64,000 nt of DNA from Zygnema cylindricum (GCA_037447655.1 JBBHKE010000396.1:278549-342548); one strand, 5' to 3'. Shown: positions 20,152 through 31,345, numbered from the stretch's first letter. Translations and numbers: made by a program. The notes: generated by a model not told the origin, from the letters alone.

Positions 20152-21054
20152 ATGATCTCGGAAAAAGAAGACATAATTCTAGGGAAACACTTGGTAGTTA
20201 TGGACGAAGGAAAATCCATAGATTCCTTTAAGTACACTAAACCGGTCAGAATTAGATTTGAATCCGAAAGTGAATTAGATTCAGATTCTACTAACCGAAC
20301 TCCGGTTCAGCCTGACTTTGCAGAGGAAGAGGAAAAACTGACCGATAGTGATCCGCTTTTGGAGTCACACCTTCCAATTCAAACCGAGGAAGAAAACGAG
20401 GAAATACGGGAAATGGACGATGAACAACAGGAGAAGGACTCCACGGATAAGGGAGAAGGTGAAGTTGTTCGGAGGAACCCGAGATTACCCTCGATTCCCG
20501 CGTCAGAATTTGAAGGAGGAAGAAGAAGCAGCAAAAGACTTCAAGAGAGACAAGTGAACAACAAGGTAACTAAGCTATCACATTTGAGAGAACCCCAGAC
20601 TTACTCAGAATCAGTTAATAGTCCGGAAGGTGGTAGATGGGTGACAGCTATTAATGATGAGATGGCTTCTATCATGGAAGCAAACACTTGGGAGTTGGTG
20701 GATTGTCCTCCGGATAGAAAACCAATAGGGTGCAAGTGGGTGTTTAAGTTGAAGCTCAATCCAAATAACACTATCGAGCGACACAAAGCCAGATTAGTGG
20801 CAAAGGGTTTCACACAGGAGGGAATCGATTATGAGGAGACTTTTGCTCCAGTTGTTAGATTCCCCTCCGTCCGGATCCTACTTAGTCTCGCGGCAGCGGA
20901 AGACATGGAAGTGCACCAGATGGATATCAAAACCGCTTTTTTACACGGAGAATTGGAAGAAGAGATCTTCATGCGACAACCGGAAGGATTTGTGGAGAAA
21001 GTAGAAGAAAGCAAGGTGTGTAGATTGATAAAGTCCCTCTATGGACTAAAGTAA
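20152..21054 (+). pseudogene. Element E linker and RT N-terminal half
   Basis: The acidic linker (MDEGKSIDSFKYTKP, ESELDSDSTN, EEEENEEIREMDDEQQ) joins directly to RT: WELVDCPPDRKPIGCKWVFK, ERHKARLVAKGFTQ, IDYEETFAPVVRFPSVRILL, MDIKTAFLHGELEEEIFMRQ and LIKSLYGLK. A stop replaces Gln in the expected LKQAP, so the polymerase is split. Confidence 0.9.
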
Positions 21055-21078
21055 GCTCCACGCCAATAGAACAAAAAG

Positions 21079-22151
21079 TTGTATGATTTTTTGACAAGTT
21101 TGGGATATATTCGAATTAGTTCGGATCATTCCATCTACTTATTTGAGGATGAGGAAGGTATAATTTTCATTGCCATACATGTTGATGATTTGTTTGTTTT
21201 GAGTAAGTCAATGGTGAAAATTAATAGATTGAAAAAGGATCTAAAAAGAAGATTTGAAATGAAAGATTTGGGGGAGGCAAAGAACATATTGGGAATACAA
21301 ATGGAGAGGGATAGAGAAAAGAAGATAATTAGACTAACCCAAAAAGAAGCATTGGGAATATGCTTGAAAATTTTCAAATGGATAAAGCAAATAGTTGTAC
21401 GACACCAATGGACTTGAAGAAGGGAAGTGAGGGGAGGTCAGAAGAGGGAATCTTGATCTTAGATAATGATTTAGGACCTGAGGAAAGTATGTTCATGCAA
21501 ACTATTCCGTACAGACAGGTTGTCGGTAGTTTGATCTATTTTATGAATTGCACTCGTCCTGATATAGCAGCAGCTGTGGGAGTATTAAGTAGGAGTCTGA
21601 ATGATCCTAGGAAGAAAGATTGGGAAGCGGCCAAAAGGGTCATGGGGTATTTGGTAGGAACAAGAGATTTGTGGTTGCATCTGGGTGGGGATAACACTGA
21701 CATCACTACTTGGAGTGATGCCAAATATGGGGATGCTCAGATGAGGAGGTGTACTTCTGGATATGTGTTGTATGTTGGGAATGGGGCTTGTTATTGGAGC
21801 AGTAAGCACCAAAAGGTGATTGCTTAGTCCACCATGGAGGCTGAGTATATGGCCTCTTGTTCTGCTGTGAAAGAATTAATGTGGGTGAAATCTTTGCTTC
21901 AAGAATTGGGATATATGAAAAGCGGAGTGCAAAAAGTATTTTGTGACAATCAAGCTGCGATTGCAATTGCAGCAAACCCTAAGCATCACTTTAAAGCAAA
22001 GCATATGGATAATTTTTTGAGCTTTGTTAGAGAGAAGGTTGAGGATAAAATAATTAGTTTGGAATATAAACCAGATGGAGAGATGGTAGCAGATATGATG
22101 ACTAAAAAGGTCCCTTCTCCTAAATTGATATTATGTAGGGAGAAGTGTTGA
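21079..22151 (+). pseudogene. Element E RT C-terminal half and RNase H
   Basis: SLGYIRISSDHSIYLFEDEEG is followed by IHVDDLFVLSKSM, so the YVDD catalytic box is HVDD. Then come DLGEAKNILGIQMERDRE, a frameshift near 21360, RQVVGSLIYFMNCTRPDIAAA and the RNase H part. A TAG at 21826-21828 interrupts QKVIAQSTMEAEYMASC. CDNQAAIAIAANPKHHFKAKHMD and ADMMTKKVPSPKL close the protein. TGA at 22149. Confidence 0.9.
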
Positions 22152-22171
22152 TTGAAGCAAAAGATAGACTA

Positions 22172-22185
22172 GAAAATAAGGGGAG
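22172..22185 (+). other. Polypurine tract of element E
   Basis: GAAAATAAGGGGAG sits immediately before the 3' LTR TG and would prime plus-strand synthesis in an active element. Confidence 0.82.
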
Positions 22186-23157
22186 TGTTGAAAAAGGAGG
22201 TATTTTGTAGTCTTTCTTATGGACTTAATGCAGCCCTCATACTTGTCGTAGTCACTGAGGACCTGTATAAAGCCATGGCTGCCTGCTGCAGCTAAAGGAG
22301 ACAGGCAGATCATTCACGAAAGTTTTTCTTTGCAAAACATATTACTGCACCTTGTGAGAATTGACCCAGTGACCTCTGGATGATCACCGTACGGACCAGC
22401 CGTACGCCTTATCCAGTATGCATTGAAGATTCGATACATGTATATGGCGCGATAATGATTTAAAGTTGTACAGCGCCGAACGTTTCATTTAACAAGTTAC
22501 GAAAAGATTTATGCATGGAAACATACCGCGTCGCACGAAATCGGGACCGCACAAAAATTACGAATTAACATTTAATTTCGACGGACGAAATTAAAATGTC
22601 TAGATCTGATTGAACGACTCACAGTAGGGCCGGAATACCGGAATAGACATTTGGCGGTTTGCGGAGCAGATGTCGGCGGATGACACGTGGCAACAAATGG
22701 TTGGACAGCGGACATTATGGGAGGAGCAAGTACGGCTCCGGAACTAACATGCGTCAGCGGACCGGCCATGCCGTACTATGGTCGTACAAGAAGTACAGCG
22801 GTACCTCTACCTTCTTGTACTTTACCGTGATATGATTGGTCTAGTACCTTAGAGATAGGTTTAGAGAGGTAGCTTAGGACTTAGAATATTTTCGGTTTTT
22901 CAGCCTCTCTCCCAGAGAGCACCTGTATTTATGGACCAACTTTGGTCAGCCATAACTTAATGCTCAGGTGAGCAAATTTAGTGATTCTTTTAGCAGCGGA
23001 CTCAGAGGAGTCTAGGCTACACAGGGGTGTAGTCACTCAGAGATTTTGCGTCCCAGGTTGGGACTTATTCACTGTCAAAGTCAAAAGTGCATATATTATC
23101 CTAGAGGCTTCACATAAGCTGGACATTCTGTGTACCAATGGAGGTCACAGAATTACA
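22186..23157 (+). repeat. Element E 3' LTR
   Basis: The LTR is 972 bp, the same length as the 5' LTR, and ends ACAGAATTACA. Differences from the 5' copy cluster in the tRNA-like and U3 regions (for example CTTAATGCAG for CTTACTGCAG). Confidence 0.95.
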
Positions 23158-23162
23158 GGGAC
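23158..23162. repeat. Target-site duplication of element E, right copy
   Basis: GGGAC, identical to 16820-16824. Joining the flanks restores the reading ...YLVGT of the C RNase H region. Confidence 0.93.
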
Positions 23163-23500
23163 TAGTTATGGTTGTATGTGGGAGGGAAGCTTACTAAAAT
23201 CACTACTAAGAGTAGTATGAAAAGTTGGAGTACTCAGTAGAAGTCTTAGAGATTAAGAGGCAGCCGAAAGAGTCATGAGATATCTGGTAGGGACTAGAGA
23301 GTTATGGTTGCATATGGGAGGGAAGCATTTTAAAATCACTACTAAGAGTAGTAGGAGCAGTTGGAGTACTCAGTAGGAGTCTTAATGATCGTAGGAAAAG
23401 AGACTGAGAGGCAGTTAAAAGAGTCATGAGATATTTGGTGGGGACTAGAGAGTTATGGTTACATTTGGGAGGGAAGCATACTAAAATCACTACTAAGAGT
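23163..23500 (+). repeat. Three partial tandem copies of an RNase H segment
   Basis: The marker GGGAGGGAAGC occurs at 23180, 23316 and 23467, and the pattern GTTGGAGTACTCAGTAG(G/A)AG ... GTCATGAGATAT(C/T)TGGT precedes the later two. The unit is about 136-151 bp. The first two units are degraded, the last is the ancestral sequence. Confidence 0.85.
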
Positions 23501-23975
23501 GATGCCAGTTATAGGGATGCACCTATAAGAAGATGCACTTCTGGGTATGTGTTTTATGTGGGGGAAGGCGCTTACTGTTGGAGCAGCAAGAAACAAAAGG
23601 TGGTTGCTCACTCTATTATGGAGGCTGAGTATATGGCCTCTTGTTCTGATGTGAAAGAGTTGATGTGGATCAAGTCTTTGTTACAACAACTAGGGTACAT
23701 GAAAGAGGGATTGCATGAGGTTTTTTTTTATAATCAAGTTGCCATTCCAATTTAAGCCAATCCAAAACATCATTTCAAAACTAAGCATATGGATATAAGA
23801 TTGAGCTTCGTGAGGGGAAAAGGTTGACAATAAATTTATGAATCTTGTGTATAAACCTGATGAAGAAATGGTTGCTGACATGATGACCAAACATATGCCC
23901 TCTCCCTAGTTAAAACATTGTAGGGAAAAATGTGAATTAAAAGAGAAGTTAAAGATAGACTAAAAATAAATGGAT
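23163..23975 (+). pseudogene. Element C pol, part 2 (RNase H)
   Basis: This resumes C after E. From about 23426 it reads MRYLVGTRELWLHLGGKHTKIT, IRRCTSGYVFYVGEGAYCWSSK, SIMEAEYMASCSDVKELMW and later ADMMTKHMPSP near 23875-23905. The first 300 bases are a confused set of repeated segments (see repeat). It ends at GACTAAAAATAAATGGAT, a degraded purine tract, before the 3' LTR. Confidence 0.88.
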
Positions 23976-24304
23976 TGTTCAAATCACTAGATTTATGGTA
24001 TATTTTCTAAGTTTGAATAGCTTAACAGAAAAAGAAAAGAATAACGCAAGCAATTCGCCCCACCTCTTTCCTTTATCCCCCATACTTGTTGTAGTCACTG
24101 AGGGAGAGAGAGAGAGTGTTGGAGCCATAGCTGCCTCGGCTCTTGAGACAGGACTAAGGAGTGACATAAGTCACTCTCAACAAAAGGTTCAGTCTTGCAA
24201 GATTCGAACTTCCGACCGGCAGAGCGAGACGTAGCCGTCAGCTCTAACTAGTCTGTCGTAGAAGTTTGTTAACATTCATGGGGTTTGACAACTATATAAA
24301 CTGT
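23976..24304 (+). repeat. Element C 3' LTR, truncated
   Basis: It starts TGTTCAAATCACTAGATTTATGG and aligns with the C 5' LTR from 11145 to about 11466, including the antisense tRNA-like segment (24186-24257). Homology stops after AACTATATAAACTGT, so about two thirds of the LTR are missing and no target duplication can be found. Confidence 0.85.
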
Positions 24305-26425
24305 CGATGTGGAGCTTCATGGGTTTTAAATTGACTGGGACAATTGGAACGGATATTTGGTACAAAGTGAATTAATCTTTTATGAATATCATTACGGGTT
24401 GAAATTCCAACCCCCGGTAACAGTGTTGTTAGATGAAAAAAAAAATCACAAAATGCAAACCACCAAGATCGTATGGGTAGATAATGAAAAGATAAAATGG
24501 GTTTGGTGTTTTAGAATTGTGATTTGTATTTTAAAGTTGATGAGGGCTCCTGGGTGGAATTTAACAAAAGCTAAAGATTTTCAATAAAATATTAGAGCTG
24601 AAAAATTTAGTGGGAGCGGGACGAAAATAAAAGAGGCTTTGGCTTATTCAACTGGACCAATTTTTAAAGAGGATCTTCTACGAGGGAGTTTGAATAAAAG
24701 CTGTCACGGTTCCGAAAGTTAGAAGAGTTTCGCTCCATCACGGGTTAAATTTTAGATTTATATTTTTTAGGTTGAAACATACTATTTATTTTCTAGGGTT
24801 GCATTCGGATTCTTATATTATTTTCTTGTTTTGCTATATCTTTTTGTTTTCCGTTGTTTTTAAATGTTTAATAGGTTGTCTTGTTTTGTCTTTATCATTG
24901 CATATGTTGTTATCGTTGATTTTTAATGACCACTTATTTGCGTCATGTAATTACTTTTAAACCCTAGTATACTACATATGTCAACTTTGGATATACGTAC
25001 ATGAAAACAATGGTATAAGCACATATATATCTCCCAAACACCACATTTTACCCGAAAAAACATATGGTTTGATTAACATGTTGATACTTTACCGCAAGTC
25101 AAAAACCATGTCTTATATATTTATTATTTTACATAAATATGTGGATATAAACATTTGTAACAACCGCCAATAAATACCTTAAACATTGTAAACACCCATA
25201 CTCTACCTATTAGTTATGATCTTTAAACCCAAAGACACCTCATCAAGTTATGCTAACCAATTGTTTCCTTATCGAATCTATTTTATGATGTTATACACCG
25301 TTGCGATAACCACCCGCCTAATTTTAAAATGTCCTTGTTCACTCTCTTTGAATGCGTGCATTTTTCTAGAGGCTTTACTAAGTAACTAAAATAAGTAAAT
25401 TTGTGCCATAACTATTCCAACATATTTATTTAAAAACCTTTTAAATAATCAACGACACATGTTACAAACGCCATTGTTGCCCTTCTATATAAGGCATTCT
25501 CGTTATGACTTGGTATACTTAACAATAAATCATTGAGTTATGGTTAACAATAAACTAGTACAATGTTAATACATAATTAAATGTCGTAAGCTATTGTGTG
25601 TTGTTATAATAACCACTAATAGACATCCAAAGCATCGTTAATAATGTTTAATAGATAGGTTAATGGAATTTTGGGCGTATACATGACTTTTGAAGTTATT
25701 CCGACCATCATTACATTAACGGTTGTACACACATTTACTATAGATGTTTTACAAATAACTATTGCATAACCATCCAAATGTATACATATTTTTTTATTTT
25801 GGCATACTCTTTTATAATCAACCATATGCGTCGTCAAACCCTATATTTATTGTTATGGTACCTTTTATTGTTATAAAACATAAACATACAAGCTAGAATA
25901 ACCATAAACTATAAATAATTTTTAAAATACAACCCATCATATGATACGGTTAACAATAAACATAAAGTGCACGTATTTGGCTTTTACGGTCAAAGATTTT
26001 TTTTTATAATGGGCACTATAGACCATTATCGTACCATTATTTATTATAATTATTATTCATAATGAAGTCTTACGATAAGTACTCACATACAATCAATGCG
26101 CATTCATGCGCTTTAAGTTGAGTTGCTTTTTATTAGATATGTAGTATCGGCATTGATACATGTTTTTGCACCAATTTGTGTAAATGTAAGCTAATAACCG
26201 TTATTATTACAGGGATTTTTAATTGTAACATATGAGTTTGGAATGCAGCCATTAATGTCCAAATGAGCGCATTAAAAAAAACGTTTAGTACACATAGTAA
26301 CTTCATCTCTAGTTACAATCAATTGTTTTTTTTCAACCCTATTGCATCAATTACAAAGTCATGTGGTATAATAATAAACACAAACTATGCACAATTTGCA
26401 GCTCAAACTTTATCTCCAACCCCAT
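24305..26425. other. AT-rich spacer
   Basis: I see no coding signal with motif support and no repeat structure beyond simple AT-richness. Short open frames here (for example 24357-24587 on +) have no recognisable family. Confidence 0.6.
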
Positions 26426-26661
26426 ATAACACATACAAGGCGTTTACATTAAACAACGAAAATATCCCTAATGATTTCATTGTTTAGCTTACATAGAACA
26501 TTGTGAGTTCAATATTATAAACAAAATTCACATTATCAATTATACAACACATACAAGGCGTTTACATTAAACAACGAAAATATCCCTAACGATTTCATTG
26601 TTTAGCTTACATAGAACATTGTGAGTTCAATATTATAAACAAAATTCACATTATCAATTTA
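26426..26661 (+). repeat. 118-bp tandem duplication
   Basis: Two adjacent copies, each starting ATA(A/C)AACACATACAAGGCG and ending TTCACATTATCAAT, are nearly identical (an AATGATTT/AACGATTT difference). They lie in AT-rich non-coding DNA and are followed by TAGCGTTAA microrepeats near 26752. Confidence 0.9.
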
Positions 26662-26931
26662 CTCCAAATAGAATGACTATTTGAATGACTCTCTCTTAAT
26701 TATTGTTATTATCATTATATGACTCGTTCAACAAAGAAATAATGTCCTTAATAGCGTTAATAGCGTTAATGGTTTATTATCGTAACGCGAAAATACAATA
26801 TATATTACCAATTAAGTGAATGGAGACGTGACAGATTGTTGCAATTCCTTTAATAGAGTTGCTAACCGTAGTTCAACATTTCGGGTCGAAGTGTTATTGG
26901 AACTACTGTAACAACTGCCTGCGCACGGTTA

Positions 26932-27698
26932 AGGGTGGCGTTCTATTAGGAATTCCTGTAATTGTACGGCCAACATTACAGGATGCTACATTTTGAACGC
27001 TGTTCTTTCGCTCAGGGGTCTGTAATCCACGTGCTCAGAAATGAGTGGTACCACGTAAGATAATATCGTATATTGAAAATCGTCAAATATTTCTTACACC
27101 GACCAACTTCAACTCGAAATCTTCATCTGCATACCATGTACATGCGGACCAGGGCATCGTACCACACAAATCTTTGCAAATGCTTGTCAGATGCCAGCTC
27201 ATTTATTTAGAATTTATGCTTTTTCGCGTGACGAATGAGCGCTTCCACAAATAGTGTGATAAATGGCCGGTAAGAAAAATAGCGCGACGAAAGTTCGTTA
27301 CGCGATTTACATTTGTGATTTCGGTTGGATTTTTGAATGTAAATACCATGTGCAAAATTTCGATTTCCGTTGGTTGCCGCCCTGACACGTATGTTCATTA
27401 TCCAATGTGTCGCGGCTCAAACTTTTTCTGTAAATGGTGATGTACCTCCTCGAGGTACATCACCATTTGGTGATGTACCTCCTCGAGGTACATCACCATT
27501 TACAGAAGCTTTCGACGCGAATGCTTATTGAAAAAAAATCTAACGGTCATTGTTACCTCCCATAACTTTGGAGAATATTGGCATGATTCTCTGTAATGTT
27601 GTTCGCGTATAAACACAAAATAGGAAGTACGTCATAGTACGGAGAGGTCCAGATTTTCTGTAAACAACCTCACTTTTCGTCTGATGGAACGCCACCCT
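26932..27698. mobile_element. Terminal-inverted-repeat element (possible Harbinger-type)
   Basis: The left end AGGGTGGCGTTCTATTAG and the right end ...TGATGGAACGCCACCCT are inverted repeats of at least 12 bp. TTA stands directly left (26929-26931) and TTA one base right (27700-27702), which would suit the TTA target duplication of PIF/Harbinger. No transposase is encoded in the 767 bp, so it would be non-autonomous. The superfamily is a guess. Confidence 0.55.
27426..27507. repeat. Duplicated perfect hairpin, 82-bp inverted repeat
   Basis: The outer arms TTCTGTAAATGGTGATGTAC(CTC) and their exact complement enclose two identical 33-bp tandem units (27436-27468 and 27469-27501). Each unit is a hairpin with 13-bp arms GGTGATGTACCTC/GAGGTACATCACC around a CTC loop. 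It lies near the middle of the inverted-repeat element at 26932-27698. Confidence 0.93.
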
Positions 27699-28419
27699 AT
27701 TAACTAAAGTACGACTGAAAGGTTTACGTAATCACGTTATATACATCGACACTTTGTCGACGATGTTTTTTTATTCGGGCAGCGTCGTCAGAGTTAATGT
27801 ACAAACCCTTGGTAAAACAAAATCTTTATTTCCTTCTCAGAATTAGTCCGTACAAAACAAAAAAACGGATTACATGATACCGGTAGGTGTCTTGTAGTGG
27901 TGAAACTTACGGCGCATTTCGCACGGTGAAATGAAGGGTTCACAGGGTTCATTCACCTCACCGGGGAAACATGTAAGGAACATTCCCTGTATATATTACT
28001 ATATCGGCGATGAAAATTCGATATATCGAAACCTTTCCCGCTCGATAAACGATAATAATGGATATCCAAACTATCGCGATTGGAAATTTGCCAATACACA
28101 ACTCTAAAAAGAACATAACCCTAATCGCGATACACGGTGTATTTAACAACTAAACATGTGTATTTAACAACTAAACGTGTATTTTACTGCTGCATATTTT
28201 CTAAGCGTGTTGAATAACTTTTTATTTGTGAATCCTAATAAGACCCTTGAAAACTTTAAAAAATTGATGTCTTCTTTTTTAAACTGAGCTGTATTGTTTC
28301 TTAAATACAATATCTTTCTCGTATCATTGTGGTCAATCTGATTTTTTTGTCCTTTACTTCGTCATCTTTCTGCCTCTTTTTTTTTTGCTTTTTTTTTTTT
28401 ATTATTATATCTTTTTCCG
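27699..28419. other. Spacer upstream of the WSC gene
   Basis: No gene is seen. It includes AT-rich sequence and a T-run just before the first exon of the WSC gene (28375-28420). The promoter of that gene should lie here, but no clear element stands out. Confidence 0.5.
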
Positions 28420-31044
28420 ATGATGGCTGTAAAATTTGATAATTTTTGGATGTATCCTCGTGCCGTGGCGGCCGTTTTCTTCGTTTTCTGTTTTGCACAC
28501 GTGGCAGCAGGTGAGACGCTTTTCGATCCACCAAAACTTTTTTTTTTTTTTGTCAATCAAACTGCCTGGACCATTGCTAGTTTCTTTCCGTTATAAAATC
28601 TTCTTTCATTTTTAAATGGCCATTTTTAATAGACTTTTTTTTTTCTTCTTCATTGGTGCAGGTCTTCCCCTCAGTGAGTGCTACGTCATCAGTTCCTACG
28701 CCTCTTTTTCTCGACCCCCCTTGGTTTAAAAATAAGATAATAAAAATGAACAAAAAAAAAGACGCACCTTTTTGTTGTTTCCGTCACCTTGAAATATTTT
28801 TTTTCCTATTAAAGCTTCATTTGCACATTTTCGACTATAGTGGTTCTATTTGTAAAAATATTTCTTCATTATGGATAAAAAGAAAAAAAGATTATTCAAG
28901 ATTATTTCTTGATCTTCTTTTTTCTCGATTATTTCTTTTTTATTTCTTGATAGTGGTCCTAATGCGGAGTAAAGAAGATCAATGTCAATCCTCTATCATA
29001 TCTTTTAATTTTGAAAAAATGCACTTGAAATTAATGAGAAGCATATATAAAATTACATGACACATTACTTTTACGAAACTACAAAATGTGTTTTATGAAA
29101 AAATGTTCTTAGAAAATTGATATGATTCTTTGAATGTATGTATGTATCCAAAGAATGCTACTGAAATTTTTGGAAATCACACTAATTTCATACAAAAAAA
29201 CACATTGGCATGAAATAGTTGTGCATATGTACTTTTTAAAAACAAAGATGCATGCTATGAGATTGCACATTTAAATTTATAAAAACTTAACATAGGCTCT
29301 TTGCCTTCACATGCATATTTATCCACATCATTATAGATTAGATTATGGAAATCACACTAGAAATTTAGAGCTATTAAAATCACACTAAGTGAGTTTCATA
29401 TTTGTACAAAATAATGCATACTCAATTCTCTCTTTTCTATGGAAATTCCTAAACCAAATGTTTTAAATTGGAACTTGTCTAAATCCATTAACTTTTTAGG
29501 AATTTATAATTTTAATTAATTTCTTAGGCCTCGACTATATGTAGTCTAAATGCCAATTGTTCCAACAAAATCATACAACAACATTCTTGTCGTTTATGTA
29601 ATCCCAAAACAATAAAACAATAAACAAGTTCAAAACCTTATCTACATTTCTACACAAAACTTTCCAATAATTCTCAACTTTCCCCATTTACTCCAATCCT
29701 CTCAAATCCCTTCAAAACCATGTTCCAAAAAAATACTCCTTTCCTCAAATCCTTTCCTCTTAAACTTCTCGTTTAATTTTGTTAATTCCATACAGGATGT
29801 CCTGTTCCGTACAATAGTACAAGTCCCACCGGTTATTTCATGTACTACTTTTATTTCACTCCTTGCGTTCCGTCGATTTCCAAAGGACTTGTGACCGGAG
29901 AATTGGACGTGGTTCCGACCGAATGCGCCAAAAGATGTATAAATTCACAATATGGATTTTATCTTCGGGGTTTAACGCAGGATCAGGAGCGTGTTACTTG
30001 TTATTGCATTATGGGGGAACTCGATTATACTAGTGGGGAGGACATGAATGGGATGGCTTTCATTAAGACTTGTCCTATTAAAACAGGTAAGGAAGGGAGA
30101 GAGATGGTGGGATTGGAGGAGAGGAGTAGGAAGGGAGAGAGGGGAGGGAAGGGGAGAGGGGAGGTAAGAAAGGGAGAGAGGGGGGACAGGAAGAGGAGAT
30201 AGGTAGAAAGGAGAGGGAGGATTCTTATAATTTTTATTGTGTGTGTGTGTTATGATCAATAGGGAAAGTCGCGAAAGTGGGAAGGAGGGGGAAGGGCGAA
30301 TGGATCGAGCGGGAGGAAGAGAAGGGAGGGGGGGGCAGGAGAGGGGAGAGGAGGGTCAAGTGGAGCGATTTGGAGTAGGGAGAGGGAGTTTTAGGGGGCA
30401 GCTGAGGAGGACCGGAAGGAAGGAAGAGAGGGCAATGAAAACTGCTAACTTTGGAGGTTCCCAGGTCTCCTCCTCCTCCCCTGTTATTCCTCCTCCCCTC
30501 ATTCCCCGTAAAATTCGCACTATGTTGTAGTTTTAAACCCATCTCCCTTCGCTCTTCTTCTCTCCCCTCCTCTCCTCTCCTTCCTTCCTCCCTCCCTCCC
30601 TTCCTCACCTTCTCCTCCCTTCCACTTATTATATTTTGTTTACCCTCCCTCCCTCCCCTCCCTCCTCCTCCTCTCTCCCTCCCTCCCTCCCTCCCTCCTG
30701 CCTCCCTCCCTCTCTCTCCCTTCTTTTCCAGGTTGCAAAGCTGCCTTCAACAGTACCAGCCCCCGGGATGTTTCCTTTTCAAATTCGAAGACATTGGGTT
30801 TTTTTTTCCCATTTACGCCCCCAACACCACTTATAGTGTGGGTGTTTGGCCCTTTTCGAGAGCGACATGGAGGTGTTCGAAAGTTTGTAATAACTACAAA
30901 GACGGTTTCTATGTATCGGCCGACAAATATCAGTTTAATCCGTACTGTTACTGTTTGAATTCTCCGTTGAGTTTCGATCGTACCGCGAGTTCGTTGGAGC
31001 ACAGCTACTATTATTATACTCGGACGTGTCCGCCAGAGGTTTGA
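28420..31044 (+). CDS. Secreted WSC-domain protein, three exons, one frame break
   Basis: Exons are 28420-28510, 29796-30086 and 30732-31044. Exon 1 encodes 30 residues with a hydrophobic signal peptide (AVAAVFFVFCFAHVAA) and ends AG|GTGAGA. Exon 2 (acceptor TACAG, donor CAG|GTAAGG) encodes one Cys-rich module: GCPVPYNSTSPTGYF, PTECAKRC, YGFYLRGL, VTCYC, FIKTCP. Exon 3 (acceptor TTCCAG) encodes a second: GCKAAFNSTSP, WRCSKVCNNYKDGFYVS, YCYCLNSPL, TRTCPPEV, stop. All introns are phase 1, typical of module duplication. The Cys pattern fits the WSC domain, a putative carbohydrate-binding module of cell-wall proteins. Exon 3 needs one extra base in the CCCCC run near 30771 to stay in frame, so this is either an assembly/read error or a pseudogene. 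Ligand and role are unknown. Confidence 0.7.
30087..30731. repeat. Purine-to-pyrimidine switch tract filling WSC intron 2
   Basis: The first half (to about 30440) is almost pure GGGAGA/GGAGGA-type purine on +. The second half (30460-30731) is CCTCCC/TCTCC pyrimidine. It contains a GT microsatellite at 30239-30251. The pyrimidine side forms an extreme polypyrimidine tract for the exon 3 acceptor. Proline/serine-rich open frames here are low-complexity artefacts. Confidence 0.85.
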
Positions 31045-31345
31045 GGGAGACGAAAGGGAGAGGGAGAGGGGCACAGGAAAGATTGGCGTGTTTGAGAGGG
31101 GGATGGAGAGGGAGTGGGAGAGGAGAGCGACAGGGAGAGAGGTTCGTTTGGAGTGGGAGTTTGTTGAAGTTTTTAGGGAGAGGGTAACGGAGAGTGTTTG
31201 AGGTAGAGGGAGAGGGAGAAGGAGAGGGATTTGGGGCGGAGAGGGAGGGGAGAGAGGGAGGAGAGGGAGAGAGGTTTTTTTGGAGTGGGGAAGAAAGGAT
31301 GAGCATGGAGACGAAGATGGAGGGTAGGGAGTGGAAGGAAGCAAA
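31045..31345 (+). repeat. Purine-rich tract after the WSC gene
   Basis: (GGGAGA)n-like sequence directly follows the stop codon for about 300 bp. It may be transcribed 3' UTR or spacer. Open frames on either strand here are compositional. Confidence 0.75.

Larger units (their letters stand above)
16825..23157 (+). mobile_element. Full-length Ty1/copia retrotransposon E, nested in C
   Basis: This 6333-bp element has two 972-bp LTRs (16825-17796 and 22186-23157) and a perfect GGGAC target duplication. It has a half-tRNA primer site, a purine tract, and gag, protease, integrase, RT and RNase H in copia order. Its reading frames are the best preserved of the stack but still carry several stops, frameshifts and active-site changes. 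By eye the LTRs differ at roughly 5% of positions, so the insertion is not recent but is younger than C. Confidence 0.96.

Noticed and set aside
24357-24587. 76-codon frame after the C 3' LTR
   Set aside because: I looked for similarity to known plant proteins by eye and found nothing solid, so I left it unannotated.
27426-27507. CRISPR-like repeat
   Set aside because: There are only two units with no spacers, and the context is eukaryotic. It is a duplicated hairpin.
28653-29060. 135-codon frame within WSC intron 1
   Set aside because: It is Phe/Lys-rich AT sequence with no domain, lying between well-supported splice sites of the WSC gene.
30451-30731. Pro/Ser-rich extension upstream of WSC exon 3
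   Set aside because: It is polypyrimidine intron sequence. The exon starts at the CAG acceptor at 30731, supported by phase and by the homologous minus-strand exon.
30640-31344. 234-codon frame opposite the WSC exon 3
   Set aside because: It consists of reverse-complement purine tract flanking the antisense of a real exon, with no motif.
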